From a virus: 26,552 nt of DNA. The stretch spans positions 1 to 26,552 of IMG/VR virus record IMGVR_UViG_3300035698_023116, one strand, 5' to 3'. Position numbers and translations under genes: made by a program. Numbering within the stretch: the stretch's first letter is position 1; every line of letters starts with the position of its first letter. Below the pieces are notes generated by a model. The model did not search any database and was not told the origin of the DNA. It was given only the letters and a program-made list of their open reading frames with translations. This document shows positions 7,652 through 14,424 of this stretch, in pieces.

Positions 7652-7681
7652 GTATCCGCTCGCTGAAAGGCGGGTGGATAT
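7652..7681 (+). promoter_or_regulatory. strong hairpin covering the holA ribosome site
   Basis: After the clamp stop, bases 7653-7663 (TATCCGCTCGC) pair with 7670-7680 (GCGGGTGGATA) around a six-base loop TGAAAG, with two G-T pairs and one further G-T pair possible outside. Bases 7681-7684 are TTTT and the delta-subunit ATG begins at 7685. The only ribosome-site candidate, GGTGGA at 7674-7679, lies in the 3' arm. The structure could act as a translational operator, a partial terminator, or both. Confidence 0.65.
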
Positions 7682-7684
7682 TTT

Positions 7685-8866
7685 ATGGCTGAAGACAGTA
7701 AGATTCATGTAGCATGGCTGTCTGGCAGCTATCATCGTCGCAGAGCTATGATGTCGCGTATCCGAGATCGCTTTCCGGATTCCGAATACATCGTGGTGGA
7801 CTCGGATAAAGAATTTGAGTTCTTGATGTCTAAACTGCGGAGCGGAGGTTGTTTCGACAGTTCTCGTTTGATTTCTGTCATGGCTATACCCAAGACAAAG
7901 AACGCCAACGAGAAAAAGAAGTATATTGAGCGGATGGAGAAGATCATCAGCGGACCGATGACGGGTTGCTTTTTGGTCTTCAATGGCATCGAGCCAACCA
8001 AAGAGAAGGCCATTTTCAATGCGGTCAAGAGCCATGCTAAGCTATATGAATTTGAGTCCGTTATTCCTGCCAGAGAAATAGGCGGCTACATGCCTAAGAG
8101 GTTGAAAGCCTTTAATCTGAGAGCAAATCCGGATGTTTCTCATATGATAGCCGAATACTGCGCAAAACAGCCTTCTGCAAAGGGTTACAACGCAGACATG
8201 ATTGAGATGGCTTTGTCTTCGCTTTCTGCCGCTCTGTCTGATGGAGCAGAGGTTACGGCTGATCATGTAGAAACAATAACATTCAGGCACGATGAATTTG
8301 TTATTTGGGATATGATGAATGCTCTTGACGCCAAGGACTGCGATAAAGTCCTCGGTTTGTTGTCTAAAATGCAGCTTATGGGCAATAGCTTTGCTCAATC
8401 GATTACAGAGATGGTAACGACGTTTCTATGGCGATATCGTTTGATTCTGATGATCAGAGAGGGCTACAGCGTCAAGGACAGCAGAGAGAAGATCATGGAG
8501 AATATTCTCTCGATGCGCAAGATGTCTAAGACGGGCGTTGGTCTGTCGGCTCAGTATGAACCGGACACGGTAAAGACGGGTCCAAACCAAGGAAAACCGG
8601 CGAGCGTTTGGAGTCAACAGGTGGCATCAATCGCGATGGACGGCCTCTACGGTTCCACTCCTGCTGCAGATCAATGGAGCAGAGGGGAAATCTATGTCTT
8701 TATCAATGCCCTTACAACCGGATTATCCATCCTTAGAGGTGCAAGCGAGAACGAAGCTCTCTTGATTGCCGATACTATTCTAATGCTTGGCTGCAAGCAG
8801 CTTTCTCGACGAGAAGCCGATGCGGTTTTGGATGAGATGAGGCAACTAAGAGAACACTATGCTTGA
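7685..8866 (+). CDS. holA: clamp-loader delta subunit, HolA-like
   Basis: In bacteria the delta subunit binds and opens the beta ring. This protein (393 aa; E. coli HolA is 343) follows the delta layout: an N-terminal half ending with SRLISVMAIPKTKN, the helix YIERMEKIISGPMTGCFLVFNG and FNAVKSHAKLYEFESV, a helical middle with a YNADMIEMALSSLSAAL helix and VTADHVETITFRHDEFVIWDMMNALDAKD, then a collar-like helical C-terminus. The series 'SLSAAL / V-T-x-x-x-V / F-x-I-W-D-x-x-x-A-L' corresponds to the delta pattern where the helix leading into the last domain begins. Similarity is remote and no nucleotide-binding motif exists, as expected of delta. Position directly after the clamp gene and a few genes from DnaX strengthens the call. 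A strong hairpin covers its ribosome site. Confidence 0.72.
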   Translation: MAEDSKIHVAWLSGSYHRRRAMMSRIRDRFPDSEYIVVDSDKEFEFLMSKLRSGGCFDSSRLISVMAIPKTKNANEKKKYIERMEKIISGPMTGCFLVFNGIEPTKEKAIFNAVKSHAKLYEFESVIPAREIGGYMPKRLKAFNLRANPDVSHMIAEYCAKQPSAKGYNADMIEMALSSLSAALSDGAEVTADHVETITFRHDEFVIWDMMNALDAKDCDKVLGLLSKMQLMGNSFAQSITEMVTTFLWRYRLILMIREGYSVKDSREKIMENILSMRKMSKTGVGLSAQYEPDTVKTGPNQGKPASVWSQQVASIAMDGLYGSTPAADQWSRGEIYVFINALTTGLSILRGASENEALLIADTILMLGCKQLSRREADAVLDEMRQLREHYA

Positions 8867-9125
8867 TAAATACGCTTCTTACAATCGTTTTTCCGGACGC
8901 TCTATGGAACTGATCTCTTGCTTAAGTTCCATGCATAAAGAGATTCAGAAGCTCGCATCTGATCCTTCGCAGGATAACGTAAACAAGATAGCGTCAATCT
9001 GTAGCGACTTCGAGATTCTGACCGAGGCCTACAAAGAAACTCTTTTATCCGCAGTCAAAGAAATTACCGGCGAGGAATCTGATTCCGTAGAAGGCATTTC
9101 TGACGGAAAGGGAATCAAGTTATGA
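8859..9125 (+). CDS. unknown small helical protein, 88 aa
   Basis: The ATG overlaps the last codons of the delta-subunit gene by eight bases and its TGA overlaps the next ATG as ATGA. The product is largely helical, with a heptad-like middle (MELISCLSSMHKEIQKLASD and IASICSDFEILTEAYKETLLSAVKEI) and an acidic, glycine-containing tail. It has no membrane segment. No family is recognised. Two neighbours are clamp-loader and chaperone genes, so a small partner of the replication complex is possible but unproven. Confidence 0.68.
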   Translation: MLDKYASYNRFSGRSMELISCLSSMHKEIQKLASDPSQDNVNKIASICSDFEILTEAYKETLLSAVKEITGEESDSVEGISDGKGIKL

Positions 9126-9430
9126 GCGATTCAGATAAGAAGTCAGAGGACGAAGGCGCTCCGCTCGACGATCAGGGCATACGCAATGATGAGATCATCG
9201 ATATACTTGAAAAGATCATCAAAGATACCTGGCAAGAAACGGTCCTTAGAGATAAGAAACTAACTATTTCAGAGCGAAAAGAAGTTGCCATGACCATGCA
9301 TATTACATGGGAACTTGCTCGCGAGATCATGGATATTGATGACAAGTTTAGGATGATGGCTGAGTTCTTTGAAGACCAGGCAGACGAAGACATTGACCAC
9401 GACGACGATTTTCCTTTCGAAGAGCCTTGA
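9122..9430 (+). CDS. unknown acidic protein, 102 aa
   Basis: Starting within the ATGA overlap with the previous gene, this frame encodes a strongly acidic protein. The N-terminus (SDSDKKSEDEG) and the C-terminus (DQADEDIDHDDDFPFEEP) are acidic and probably disordered; the middle (about 22-85) is helical, with DEIIDILEKIIKDTWQETV and WELAREIMDIDDKFRMMAEFF. Highly acidic phage proteins are sometimes DNA mimics or inhibitors of DNA-binding proteins, but nothing here shows that role. It is followed three bases later by dnaJ. Confidence 0.68.
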   Translation: MSDSDKKSEDEGAPLDDQGIRNDEIIDILEKIIKDTWQETVLRDKKLTISERKEVAMTMHITWELAREIMDIDDKFRMMAEFFEDQADEDIDHDDDFPFEEP

Positions 9431-9433
9431 TCC

Positions 9434-10519
9434 ATGAATTATTATGAAGTGCTTGGCGTCCCCAAGGATGCAGACGAAGATGCGATAAAAAAGGCCTACC
9501 GCAAATTGGCTATGAAGCATCATCCTGACAAGAACCCGGATAACCCTGAGGCTGAGTCCAAATTCAAGGAAGCTTCTGAGGCTTACGAGGTCTTGTCTGA
9601 CCCAAATAAACGTCAGCAGTATGATCGCTTCGGTTCAGTAGGTAGGCGTCAAGCTCCGCCTCGCAGTAACCCGTTTAGCGACTTCATGAAGCATGCATAT
9701 GCTCAACGGCGTTATACCCCTCCTCAGAATATTCATGTCACTATCAATGTATCTGTACCTCTTGATGACGTTGTTGACCGCAAGGCTTTCAAAGTTTCAT
9801 ACAATGTATCAGACCGGTGTTCTGAATGCAAAGGTAAGGGTCATGAGAAGGATGCCAAGAAGGAAGAATGCTCGGTATGCCGCGGTTCAGGTCAAATAAG
9901 CCAGACTCAAAATCTTGGCAATACGCATTTTGATTTTCAGGGAACTTGTCCCAATTGCCAAGGATCAGGTAGCGTATACGACCCGTCTTCTGCTTGCAAA
10001 GAATGCAAAGGCAAAAGGTACGTTCCCCAAAAAAGAGAAACAGAAGTCCCCATGAGGCCGGGTGTAACCGATGGAGTGACAATCATCGTGCCCGGAGAGG
10101 GAGCGATGAGCCAAACCGGAGCCAGAGGACATCTCCATGTTCGATTCCGGCTCAACAGGCACGAACTCTTCATTGTAGACAATTACGACCTCCATATACA
10201 AGTACCTGTATCTCATTCTCTAATGTATCAGGGAGGAAAAGTTCAGGTTCCAACTCCAAGGGGCGAACGAGAGATAGAAGTGCAACCATTTGCATTCTCT
10301 ATGGATCCTGTCAAGATGCACGGTCAGGGCCTTATGATGGATGGCGGTTCCATGGGCGATTTGTATGTTCACTTAGTCACCGAAAACCCGAAGTTCAACA
10401 AGAAGACCACAGAAAAGCTGGTTTCTCTGCTTGAAGAGGTAGAAAACGATAAAACTTTACCTAAGAGGGCCAGCTTCCAAGAAAAAGCCTCAACTTATTT
10501 AGATAGGAGAAGAAAATGA
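9434..10519 (+). CDS. dnaJ: DnaJ chaperone, type I
   Basis: DnaJ stimulates the ATPase of DnaK and delivers unfolded clients; in phage lambda and P1 this system remodels replication complexes. The protein (361 aa) has an N-terminal J domain (about 1-66) with HPD at 30-32, no true glycine/phenylalanine-rich linker but a short [14 protein letters not shown] stretch, then four CxxC repeats at 129/132, 146/149, 172/175 and 188/191. Three repeats keep CxxCxGxG; the last is CKECKGKR. C-terminal beta domains follow ([27 protein letters not shown]). It lacks only the extra length of the E. coli protein (376 aa). Its neighbours form the replication module and no DnaK is in the window, so it probably works with the host DnaK or one encoded elsewhere. 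Confidence 0.95.
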   Translation: MNYYEVLGVPKDADEDAIKKAYRKLAMKHHPDKNPDNPEAESKFKEASEAYEVLSDPNKRQQYDRFGSVGRRQAPPRSNPFSDFMKHAYAQRRYTPPQNIHVTINVSVPLDDVVDRKAFKVSYNVSDRCSECKGKGHEKDAKKEECSVCRGSGQISQTQNLGNTHFDFQGTCPNCQGSGSVYDPSSACKECKGKRYVPQKRETEVPMRPGVTDGVTIIVPGEGAMSQTGARGHLHVRFRLNRHELFIVDNYDLHIQVPVSHSLMYQGGKVQVPTPRGEREIEVQPFAFSMDPVKMHGQGLMMDGGSMGDLYVHLVTENPKFNKKTTEKLVSLLEEVENDKTLPKRASFQEKASTYLDRRRK

Positions 10520-10815
10520 GCAACGAAAACCATCAAGGCGGACAGAACTTTCTTAGCAATGGAGAACTAATAGGCAGAAATGCCAATTCCAGCATTAGCT
10601 TCAAAGCAGGAGATAAGTTCTACTTGGAAAATGAGAATTATCTCGGCCAGTTCCTTGTGCTAAGCGTCACTAGGGATACCGGAATAACCTTTGTTAAAGC
10701 TGCAGGAGCCGCCGCTGATGGCGATGCTGTCTTTGACCTTGCATATCTTCACAGATGTTATGCTAAGGGCAAGATGAAGCTATATGATGAAGATGGTAAA
10801 CTGATAGACAACTAA
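10516..10815 (+). CDS. unknown protein, 99 aa
   Basis: The ATG overlaps the dnaJ stop as ATGA, so translation is probably coupled. The product has a polar N-terminus ([19 protein letters not shown]), then beta-like segments ([34 protein letters not shown]) and an alanine-rich turn followed by [19 protein letters not shown] and an acidic end. It looks like a small beta-barrel or SH3-like fold, but no family is recognised. It closes the tightly linked block that begins at the methyltransferase, since the next gene starts 93 bases later with its own ribosome site. Confidence 0.66.
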   Translation: MSNENHQGGQNFLSNGELIGRNANSSISFKAGDKFYLENENYLGQFLVLSVTRDTGITFVKAAGAAADGDAVFDLAYLHRCYAKGKMKLYDEDGKLIDN

Positions 10816-10908
10816 AGTTTTCAAATAAACTGACCGATAACATATGCGACGATATCAATTTGCTGGTCTATTTCAATTTCAATAGATTAGTCAAAAGAGG
10901 AGAAAATT

Positions 10909-11820
10909 ATGACCGAGACAACGCCCGTTCTGGACAAGCCCAACATTGCGTATCCTATTATTTTGCATGATAGGGACAACGCCTGTATACCTACCAAGAG
11001 TATACTAAATTCGCTCACGCCTGAAGGCTATGCCTTAGTTAAGGTAGACGAATCTGCTCCTGACATAGAAGAAGCTTCGGTACCTCTTCGAAAGCTTGTA
11101 GGAATTGCAAACTCCGAAGCGGCCCATGCTTCAGGTTTATTCACCAAGCATCCTGATTCAAATCGAATAGAACTTGATGAGAAAGATTTTGTCCTTGACA
11201 GCGCTCTTTCTTTTCGACAATTGGCTGATGATTTGAATGAAAAGCTTCCCGACTTGCCTGAATTCTTATATGCTTCAAAAGTGCCTGCGGATAAGAAGCT
11301 TCATGTTGCTGATTTTACTGAAGAGGAACTCTTGGAGGCTATTACAGAGAAACTCTTACGGAACCGGCCTCATATGAGGCATATAAATCCTGACTCAGCA
11401 AAGATCAAACCTGTCAGTGTTAACATTACAGAGGAACTCTTGGAGGCTATTGCCGAAATGCGACTACGGAACCGGCCTGTCAGTGTTAAAATTACAGAGA
11501 AACTCTTACGGAACCGGCCTCATATGAGGCATATAAATCCTGACTCAGCAAAGATCAAACCTGTCAGTGTTGAAATTCCTTTGCATGAGATAGAAAAAGT
11601 CTACTACGGGCTTGACATTGACTTTATCGCTGACAGGCTAGAAAGCGCCAATCGATCTAAGGAAGAGCATGAAGCGGCAATTCTTCGAGCCGAAGAAATC
11701 CATAAAGAAAACGAAGCTGATAGACTTTGGAAGAGTAAAGTCAAGGAAAGACTCCAAGGACTTTTGGACGCCTTTGACGAAGAAGATTCAAAATCGGAAG
11801 GCTCATCTAGTAGCCCATGA
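10909..11820 (+). CDS. unknown protein with nested repeats, 303 aa
   Basis: A strong GAGGAG stands seven bases before the ATG after a 93-base gap. The N-terminal half (about 1-135) is globular in composition, with EEASVPLRKLVGIANSEAA and FRQLADDLNEKLPDLPEF. The middle (about 139-221) is made of repeated modules: EELLEAI occurs twice, LLRNRPHMRHINPDSAKIKP twice and PVSV three times. The underlying DNA includes an exact 81-base repeat. The C-terminus (about 226-303) is charged and helical, with many glutamate and lysine residues, ending in a serine-rich tail. No function is recognised. The repeats and acidic helices suggest a scaffold or binding protein. Confidence 0.7.
   Translation: MTETTPVLDKPNIAYPIILHDRDNACIPTKSILNSLTPEGYALVKVDESAPDIEEASVPLRKLVGIANSEAAHASGLFTKHPDSNRIELDEKDFVLDSALSFRQLADDLNEKLPDLPEFLYASKVPADKKLHVADFTEEELLEAITEKLLRNRPHMRHINPDSAKIKPVSVNITEELLEAIAEMRLRNRPVSVKITEKLLRNRPHMRHINPDSAKIKPVSVEIPLHEIEKVYYGLDIDFIADRLESANRSKEEHEAAILRAEEIHKENEADRLWKSKVKERLQGLLDAFDEEDSKSEGSSSSP
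11323..11571 (+). repeat. nested in-frame direct repeats, including an 81-base perfect pair
   Basis: An 81-base segment at 11341-11421 recurs without change at 11491-11571, a period of 150. A second unit beginning GAGGAACTCTTGGAGGCT starts at 11323 and recurs at 11431, a period of 108. A shorter piece (ACGGAACCGGCCT) and CCTGTCAGTGTT occur again between the long copies. Both periods are multiples of three, so the frame is kept. Each long copy holds a 14-base perfect palindrome (GCCTCATATGAGGC) at 11367-11380 and 11517-11530. Perfect identity over 81 bases implies recent duplication or ongoing gene conversion. Confidence 0.95.
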
Positions 11821-11862
11821 CGCAACAGAGCCGTAGCAACTTTTGAAGCAAGGGTAATCCCG

Positions 11863-12783
11863 ATGAGAGTATTGATAACTGGCGGAAGCGGATTCATCGG
11901 CAGCAATTTGACCGTCGCCTGCGAGAGGCAGGGATGGGAAGTTGAGGTCGCTGATTATGACGATGCAAGACTCCATGAATGGAGAGACGAAGTTCCGCAA
12001 ACTCAGTTTCATGTCTCGGATTACTCAGATGACGCAGTACTCGATAGAGTAAAAGACGGAGCATACGATACAATCTTTCATCTTGCCGCTGTGCCGAGGG
12101 TTTCCTACTCTGTAGAACATCCCTCGTTTACAACCGATGAGAATGTAGGAAAGATGGTACGCCTTCTAGAAGCGGCGTCAGGAAACTGTCGCCGCTTCGT
12201 TTTTTCATCATCCTCATCGGTATACGGAGGGGCGAATCAGCTTCCGACTCCAGAAACCGCAGAAATAAACCCGCAGTCTCCATACGCTCTTCAGAAGATT
12301 GTTGGAGAGACCTATCTGAATCTATTCAGCAAACTGTATGATCTTGATTGCATCAGTCTTCGATACTTCAACGTCTTTGGCCCAAGACAGTATGGGGACA
12401 ACGCATATGCAACCGTCCTTTCGGCATGGCTGCAAGGCGTCAAAGACGGAACTCCGATTCGGCTTGACGGCACTGGCGAACAGTCGAGAGACTTCTGCTT
12501 TGTTCAGAACGTCGTTGAGGCAAACATTCTTGCCGCTGTAAGCACTCATACTTTTACTGGTCAAGCTTTTAATATAGGCTGCGGCAACCGTATTTCTTTG
12601 AACGATATTTTGGGTATAGTCAAAGAACTTCGAGATGTTGAGGTTGTTCATGCCCCTTCACGCGCAGGCGATGTAGATCATTCTCAGGCAGATATATCAA
12701 GGGCTAAGGAAGTTCTTGGATATACAGGTTCAGTAGGTTTTCAAGAGGGATTTAAGAAGACCTTTGAATGGTGGAGACTCTAA
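11863..12783 (+). CDS. NAD-dependent nucleotide-sugar epimerase/dehydratase
   Basis: This is an extended short-chain dehydrogenase (306 aa) of the UDP-glucose/UDP-GlcNAc 4-epimerase type. It starts with MRVLITGGSGFIGSN, a Rossmann GxxGxxG (7-13), shows FHLAA (72-76), the substrate serine stretch FSSSSSVYG (114-122), the catalytic pair Tyr141 and Lys145 in SPYALQK, and the family signature RYFNVFGPRQ (167-176), followed by RDFCFVQNVVEA and FNIGCG. Such enzymes interconvert sugar nucleotides for glycan synthesis. The exact substrate cannot be read. The gene starts 42 bases after the repeat-containing gene and ends the + strand run before a convergent pair. In a phage it may serve glycosylation of virion parts, perhaps with the glycosyltransferase-like gene at 25214. 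Confidence 0.92.
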   Translation: MRVLITGGSGFIGSNLTVACERQGWEVEVADYDDARLHEWRDEVPQTQFHVSDYSDDAVLDRVKDGAYDTIFHLAAVPRVSYSVEHPSFTTDENVGKMVRLLEAASGNCRRFVFSSSSSVYGGANQLPTPETAEINPQSPYALQKIVGETYLNLFSKLYDLDCISLRYFNVFGPRQYGDNAYATVLSAWLQGVKDGTPIRLDGTGEQSRDFCFVQNVVEANILAAVSTHTFTGQAFNIGCGNRISLNDILGIVKELRDVEVVHAPSRAGDVDHSQADISRAKEVLGYTGSVGFQEGFKKTFEWWRL

Positions 12784-12800
12784 TTGACTAGCTTCGGTCC

Positions 12801-12832
12801 ATTGTAAACATCGTAGCTTTCTATTTTACAAT
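12801..12832. terminator. possible bidirectional terminator between convergent genes
   Basis: ATTGTAAA at 12801-12808 is the exact reverse complement of TTTACAAT at 12825-12832, with a 16-base loop. It lies between the ends of the epimerase gene and the - strand cysteine hydrolase gene, where a shared terminator would be useful. The stem is short and AT-rich and the loop is long, so the call is weak. Confidence 0.3.
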
Positions 12833-12847
12833 AAACAACTCTGGTAG

Positions 12848-13309
12848 TCATGCGAATTTGATATTCCTGAGTTTTTCAGAATGCTTTTTGAAATCTTTCC
12901 ATGCCTCTCTTTTTTCGTAATAAGAGAGGCAGGCTTTTCTCTTTATCTTAAACTGCGACTCAGGCATTATTTCGGCCATCGTAGTTACAGTTAATTTGAC
13001 GCACCATTCTGCGTAGAGACCTGCAACGAGAACCGTATCCGTATGTCGCATTTTGAGATTCTTCATTCTTTTTGCAACATGGTTTCCGCCGTCCTGATCT
13101 TTCTTGCGGAATTTGAAGCAATTTTCGTAGTTCTGCAGTAGCTCTCTAACCTCTTCCCATGTAGAACCGTAGCCTTGAAATTCCACAAGGGCGATATCGG
13201 CTCCGTCGTTGATAGCATCAACGATAAGTGCCGTGATGTTTTCCAGGTAATCCGGATCTGGTTCTTCAAACTGAGTTTGTAGGTCTATGAGGAGAAGAGT
13301 GTATGGCAT
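12848..13309 (-). CDS. cysteine hydrolase, isochorismatase/nicotinamidase fold
   Basis: The 153-residue protein has the three expected active-site positions: Asp9 in TLLLIDLQTQF, a lysine in FRKKDQDGG (69 or 70) and Cys103 in VLVAGLYAEWCVKLTV. That arrangement is typical of the family that includes nicotinamidase and isochorismatase-like hydrolases; it is shorter than most (about 180-210 aa). Nicotinamidase would feed NAD salvage, which several phages exploit, but the substrate is not determined here. The ATG at 13309 is preferred to the TTG immediately upstream. It is downstream of the small membrane protein gene on the - strand, ten bases after its stop, with a hairpin at the junction. Both genes run against all others in the window. 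Confidence 0.75.
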   Translation of the reverse strand: MPYTLLLIDLQTQFEEPDPDYLENITALIVDAINDGADIALVEFQGYGSTWEEVRELLQNYENCFKFRKKDQDGGNHVAKRMKNLKMRHTDTVLVAGLYAEWCVKLTVTTMAEIMPESQFKIKRKACLSYYEKREAWKDFKKHSEKLRNIKFA

Positions 13310-13311
13310 CA

Positions 13312-13329
13312 AATCAGATTACTCTGATT
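13312..13329 (-). promoter_or_regulatory. hairpin at the junction before the cysteine hydrolase start
   Basis: On the + strand AATCAGA at 13312-13318 and TCTGATT at 13323-13329 form a perfect seven-base stem around a four-base loop. In the - strand message the hairpin spans the last codons and stop of the membrane protein gene and ends at the possible TTG start, just before the ATG of the hydrolase gene. It covers the place where a ribosome site would be expected, so translation may depend on ribosomes arriving from the upstream gene. Confidence 0.5.
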
Positions 13330-13522
13330 CGGTTTCACTTTCTTTTTGACTGTTACACGGGCAGCAGTTCTTGCACCAGCCGCCTTTAGCCTGCTGCTCT
13401 GACTGGCGAGAAGTCTCTTTCCTCATTTCGCGAGTGATCCACCAGCCTTGAAAGAACATGCGCCCTATGTCCCATAGAACGACGACCAATCCCATAATGA
13501 GAGCAGATACTACGGTTTCCAT
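13319..13522 (-). CDS. small membrane protein with cysteine cluster, 67 aa
   Basis: The product has one hydrophobic segment at about 4-28 (VVSALIMGLVVVLWDIG followed by RMFFQGWW), then a charged helical part (TREMRKETSRQSEQQAKGG) and a cysteine cluster CKNCCPC (50-56) before an acidic tail. An AAGG lies seven bases upstream of the ATG on the - strand. It could be a holin-like or other small membrane-anchored protein, or a metal or disulfide-bearing factor; none is shown. It is the first gene of the - strand pair, ahead of the cysteine hydrolase. A longer overlapping - strand frame exists but is less credible. Confidence 0.6.
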   Translation of the reverse strand: METVVSALIMGLVVVLWDIGRMFFQGWWITREMRKETSRQSEQQAKGGWCKNCCPCNSQKESETESE

Positions 13523-13770
13523 AGTATGACCTTTCCCATCCGTCGTCCAACAACGATACGCAAACCATCTCTTTGAGAGCGGTCACTAGTCGGCACAACC
13601 AACTATTGCCAGGACCATCGTCGTCCATCGGGTGAACTTCTCCAACTACCTTGAGCTTTGAGGCAGCACTTCTTCTTCCAAGATTCCATCGGCTTTCCTT
13701 CTTTGTCTACCGCATTCGGCACAAGGTTTATTGACCGAAAAGTACGAAAAGATAGTAGGAGAACCGCTAT
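13523..13770. other. divergent intergenic region, 248 bases
   Basis: This gap separates the - strand pair from the + strand ruvC run, so promoters for both directions are expected. A TTGACC at 13731-13736 resembles a -35 box, but no good -10 box at the right distance was found. On the - strand all three frames show short protein-like fragments in sequence (a CAECG piece, then VDKEGKPMESWKKKCC, then SKLKVVGEVHPMDDDGPGN), none complete, which might be remains of a broken gene. No confirmed feature. Confidence 0.4.
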
Positions 13771-14424
13771 ATGTCTAAACCTGATTTGATTATTGGTATC
13801 GATCCAGGCATTAATGGAGCTATTGCTGTTATTGATGTTAAGAACGATACAGTTGAAGTTTTTGATGTTCCAACTATCAAAGTGGAAGCTTCGAGTCGCA
13901 AAAAGACTGCTAGAAAAAAGAGCGAATATGACAAGCCTGCCATGAGCGCATTGCTTGCGAAATATTCGAATCGGAAAGTAGCGGTTTTAATGGAACAGGT
14001 TCATGCTATGCCGGGACAGGGCGTAACGAGTATGTTCAACTTCGGAAGGGGCGTAGGGCTCTGGGAAGGCATGTTCGCTGCTTTTGGCTGGGAAGCAGAG
14101 TTCGTGACACCTCAAGCATGGAAGAAGGAATACGGCGATAGATTATTCAAATCTATGACTAGGCCGGACATTCTTAAAGACATAAAGAAAACAGATTACA
14201 ACAGAGCATCTTTGACGAAGAGAAAAGAGTACGACGAGGCTAAGAAAAAGTTCGAATCGGAGAAAAAGTCAGCGAAGGACGGAGTGAAGGACGAAGCTCG
14301 CGATCTTGTAGTCGAGCTATATCCGGAGTTGGTCGATTCATTCAAGAGGAAGAAGGATTCCGATCGAGCCGAAGCTCTTCTGATTGCTGAAATGAAACGG
14401 AGAGACATCTATGAACAGAGATAA
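13771..14424 (+). CDS. ruvC: RuvC-type Holliday junction resolvase
   Basis: The protein (217 aa) has an RNase H-like nuclease fold that cuts four-way DNA junctions, allowing branched replication intermediates to be resolved before packaging. Active-site candidates are Asp11 in LIIGIDPGINGA, Glu75 in VLMEQVHAMPG and the final pair Asp198 and Glu201 in SDRAEALLIA; the last position is Asp in E. coli RuvC, and phage relatives often have Glu. Between them TPQAWKKEYG is typical, while lysine-rich stretches near 43-50 and 135-195 lengthen it beyond the bacterial enzyme (about 173 aa). A TAGGAG stands upstream of the ATG. It begins a new + strand run, and the next gene overlaps its end by 14 bases. 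Confidence 0.88.
   Translation: MSKPDLIIGIDPGINGAIAVIDVKNDTVEVFDVPTIKVEASSRKKTARKKSEYDKPAMSALLAKYSNRKVAVLMEQVHAMPGQGVTSMFNFGRGVGLWEGMFAAFGWEAEFVTPQAWKKEYGDRLFKSMTRPDILKDIKKTDYNRASLTKRKEYDEAKKKFESEKKSAKDGVKDEARDLVVELYPELVDSFKRKKDSDRAEALLIAEMKRRDIYEQR

Noticed and set aside
10816-10908. Terminator or promoter in the gap before the repeat-containing gene
   Set aside because: Only a five-pair AGTTT/AAACT stem and an ATTTCA direct repeat are visible, too weak to support a call; a strong ribosome site is the only clear signal.
13386-13628. 80-codon - strand frame overlapping the small membrane protein gene
   Set aside because: Its ribosome site is poor (GGAG about 11 bases away), it overlaps most of the 67-codon gene in another frame, and its second half looks like a frame shadow. 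The shorter frame has a clear membrane segment and a better-placed AAGG. Only its first part was considered, as possible remains of a broken gene.
13731-13758. TTGACC with TAGTAG as a promoter for ruvC
   Set aside because: The -10 match is poor and would overlap the ribosome site of ruvC; not enough for a promoter call.
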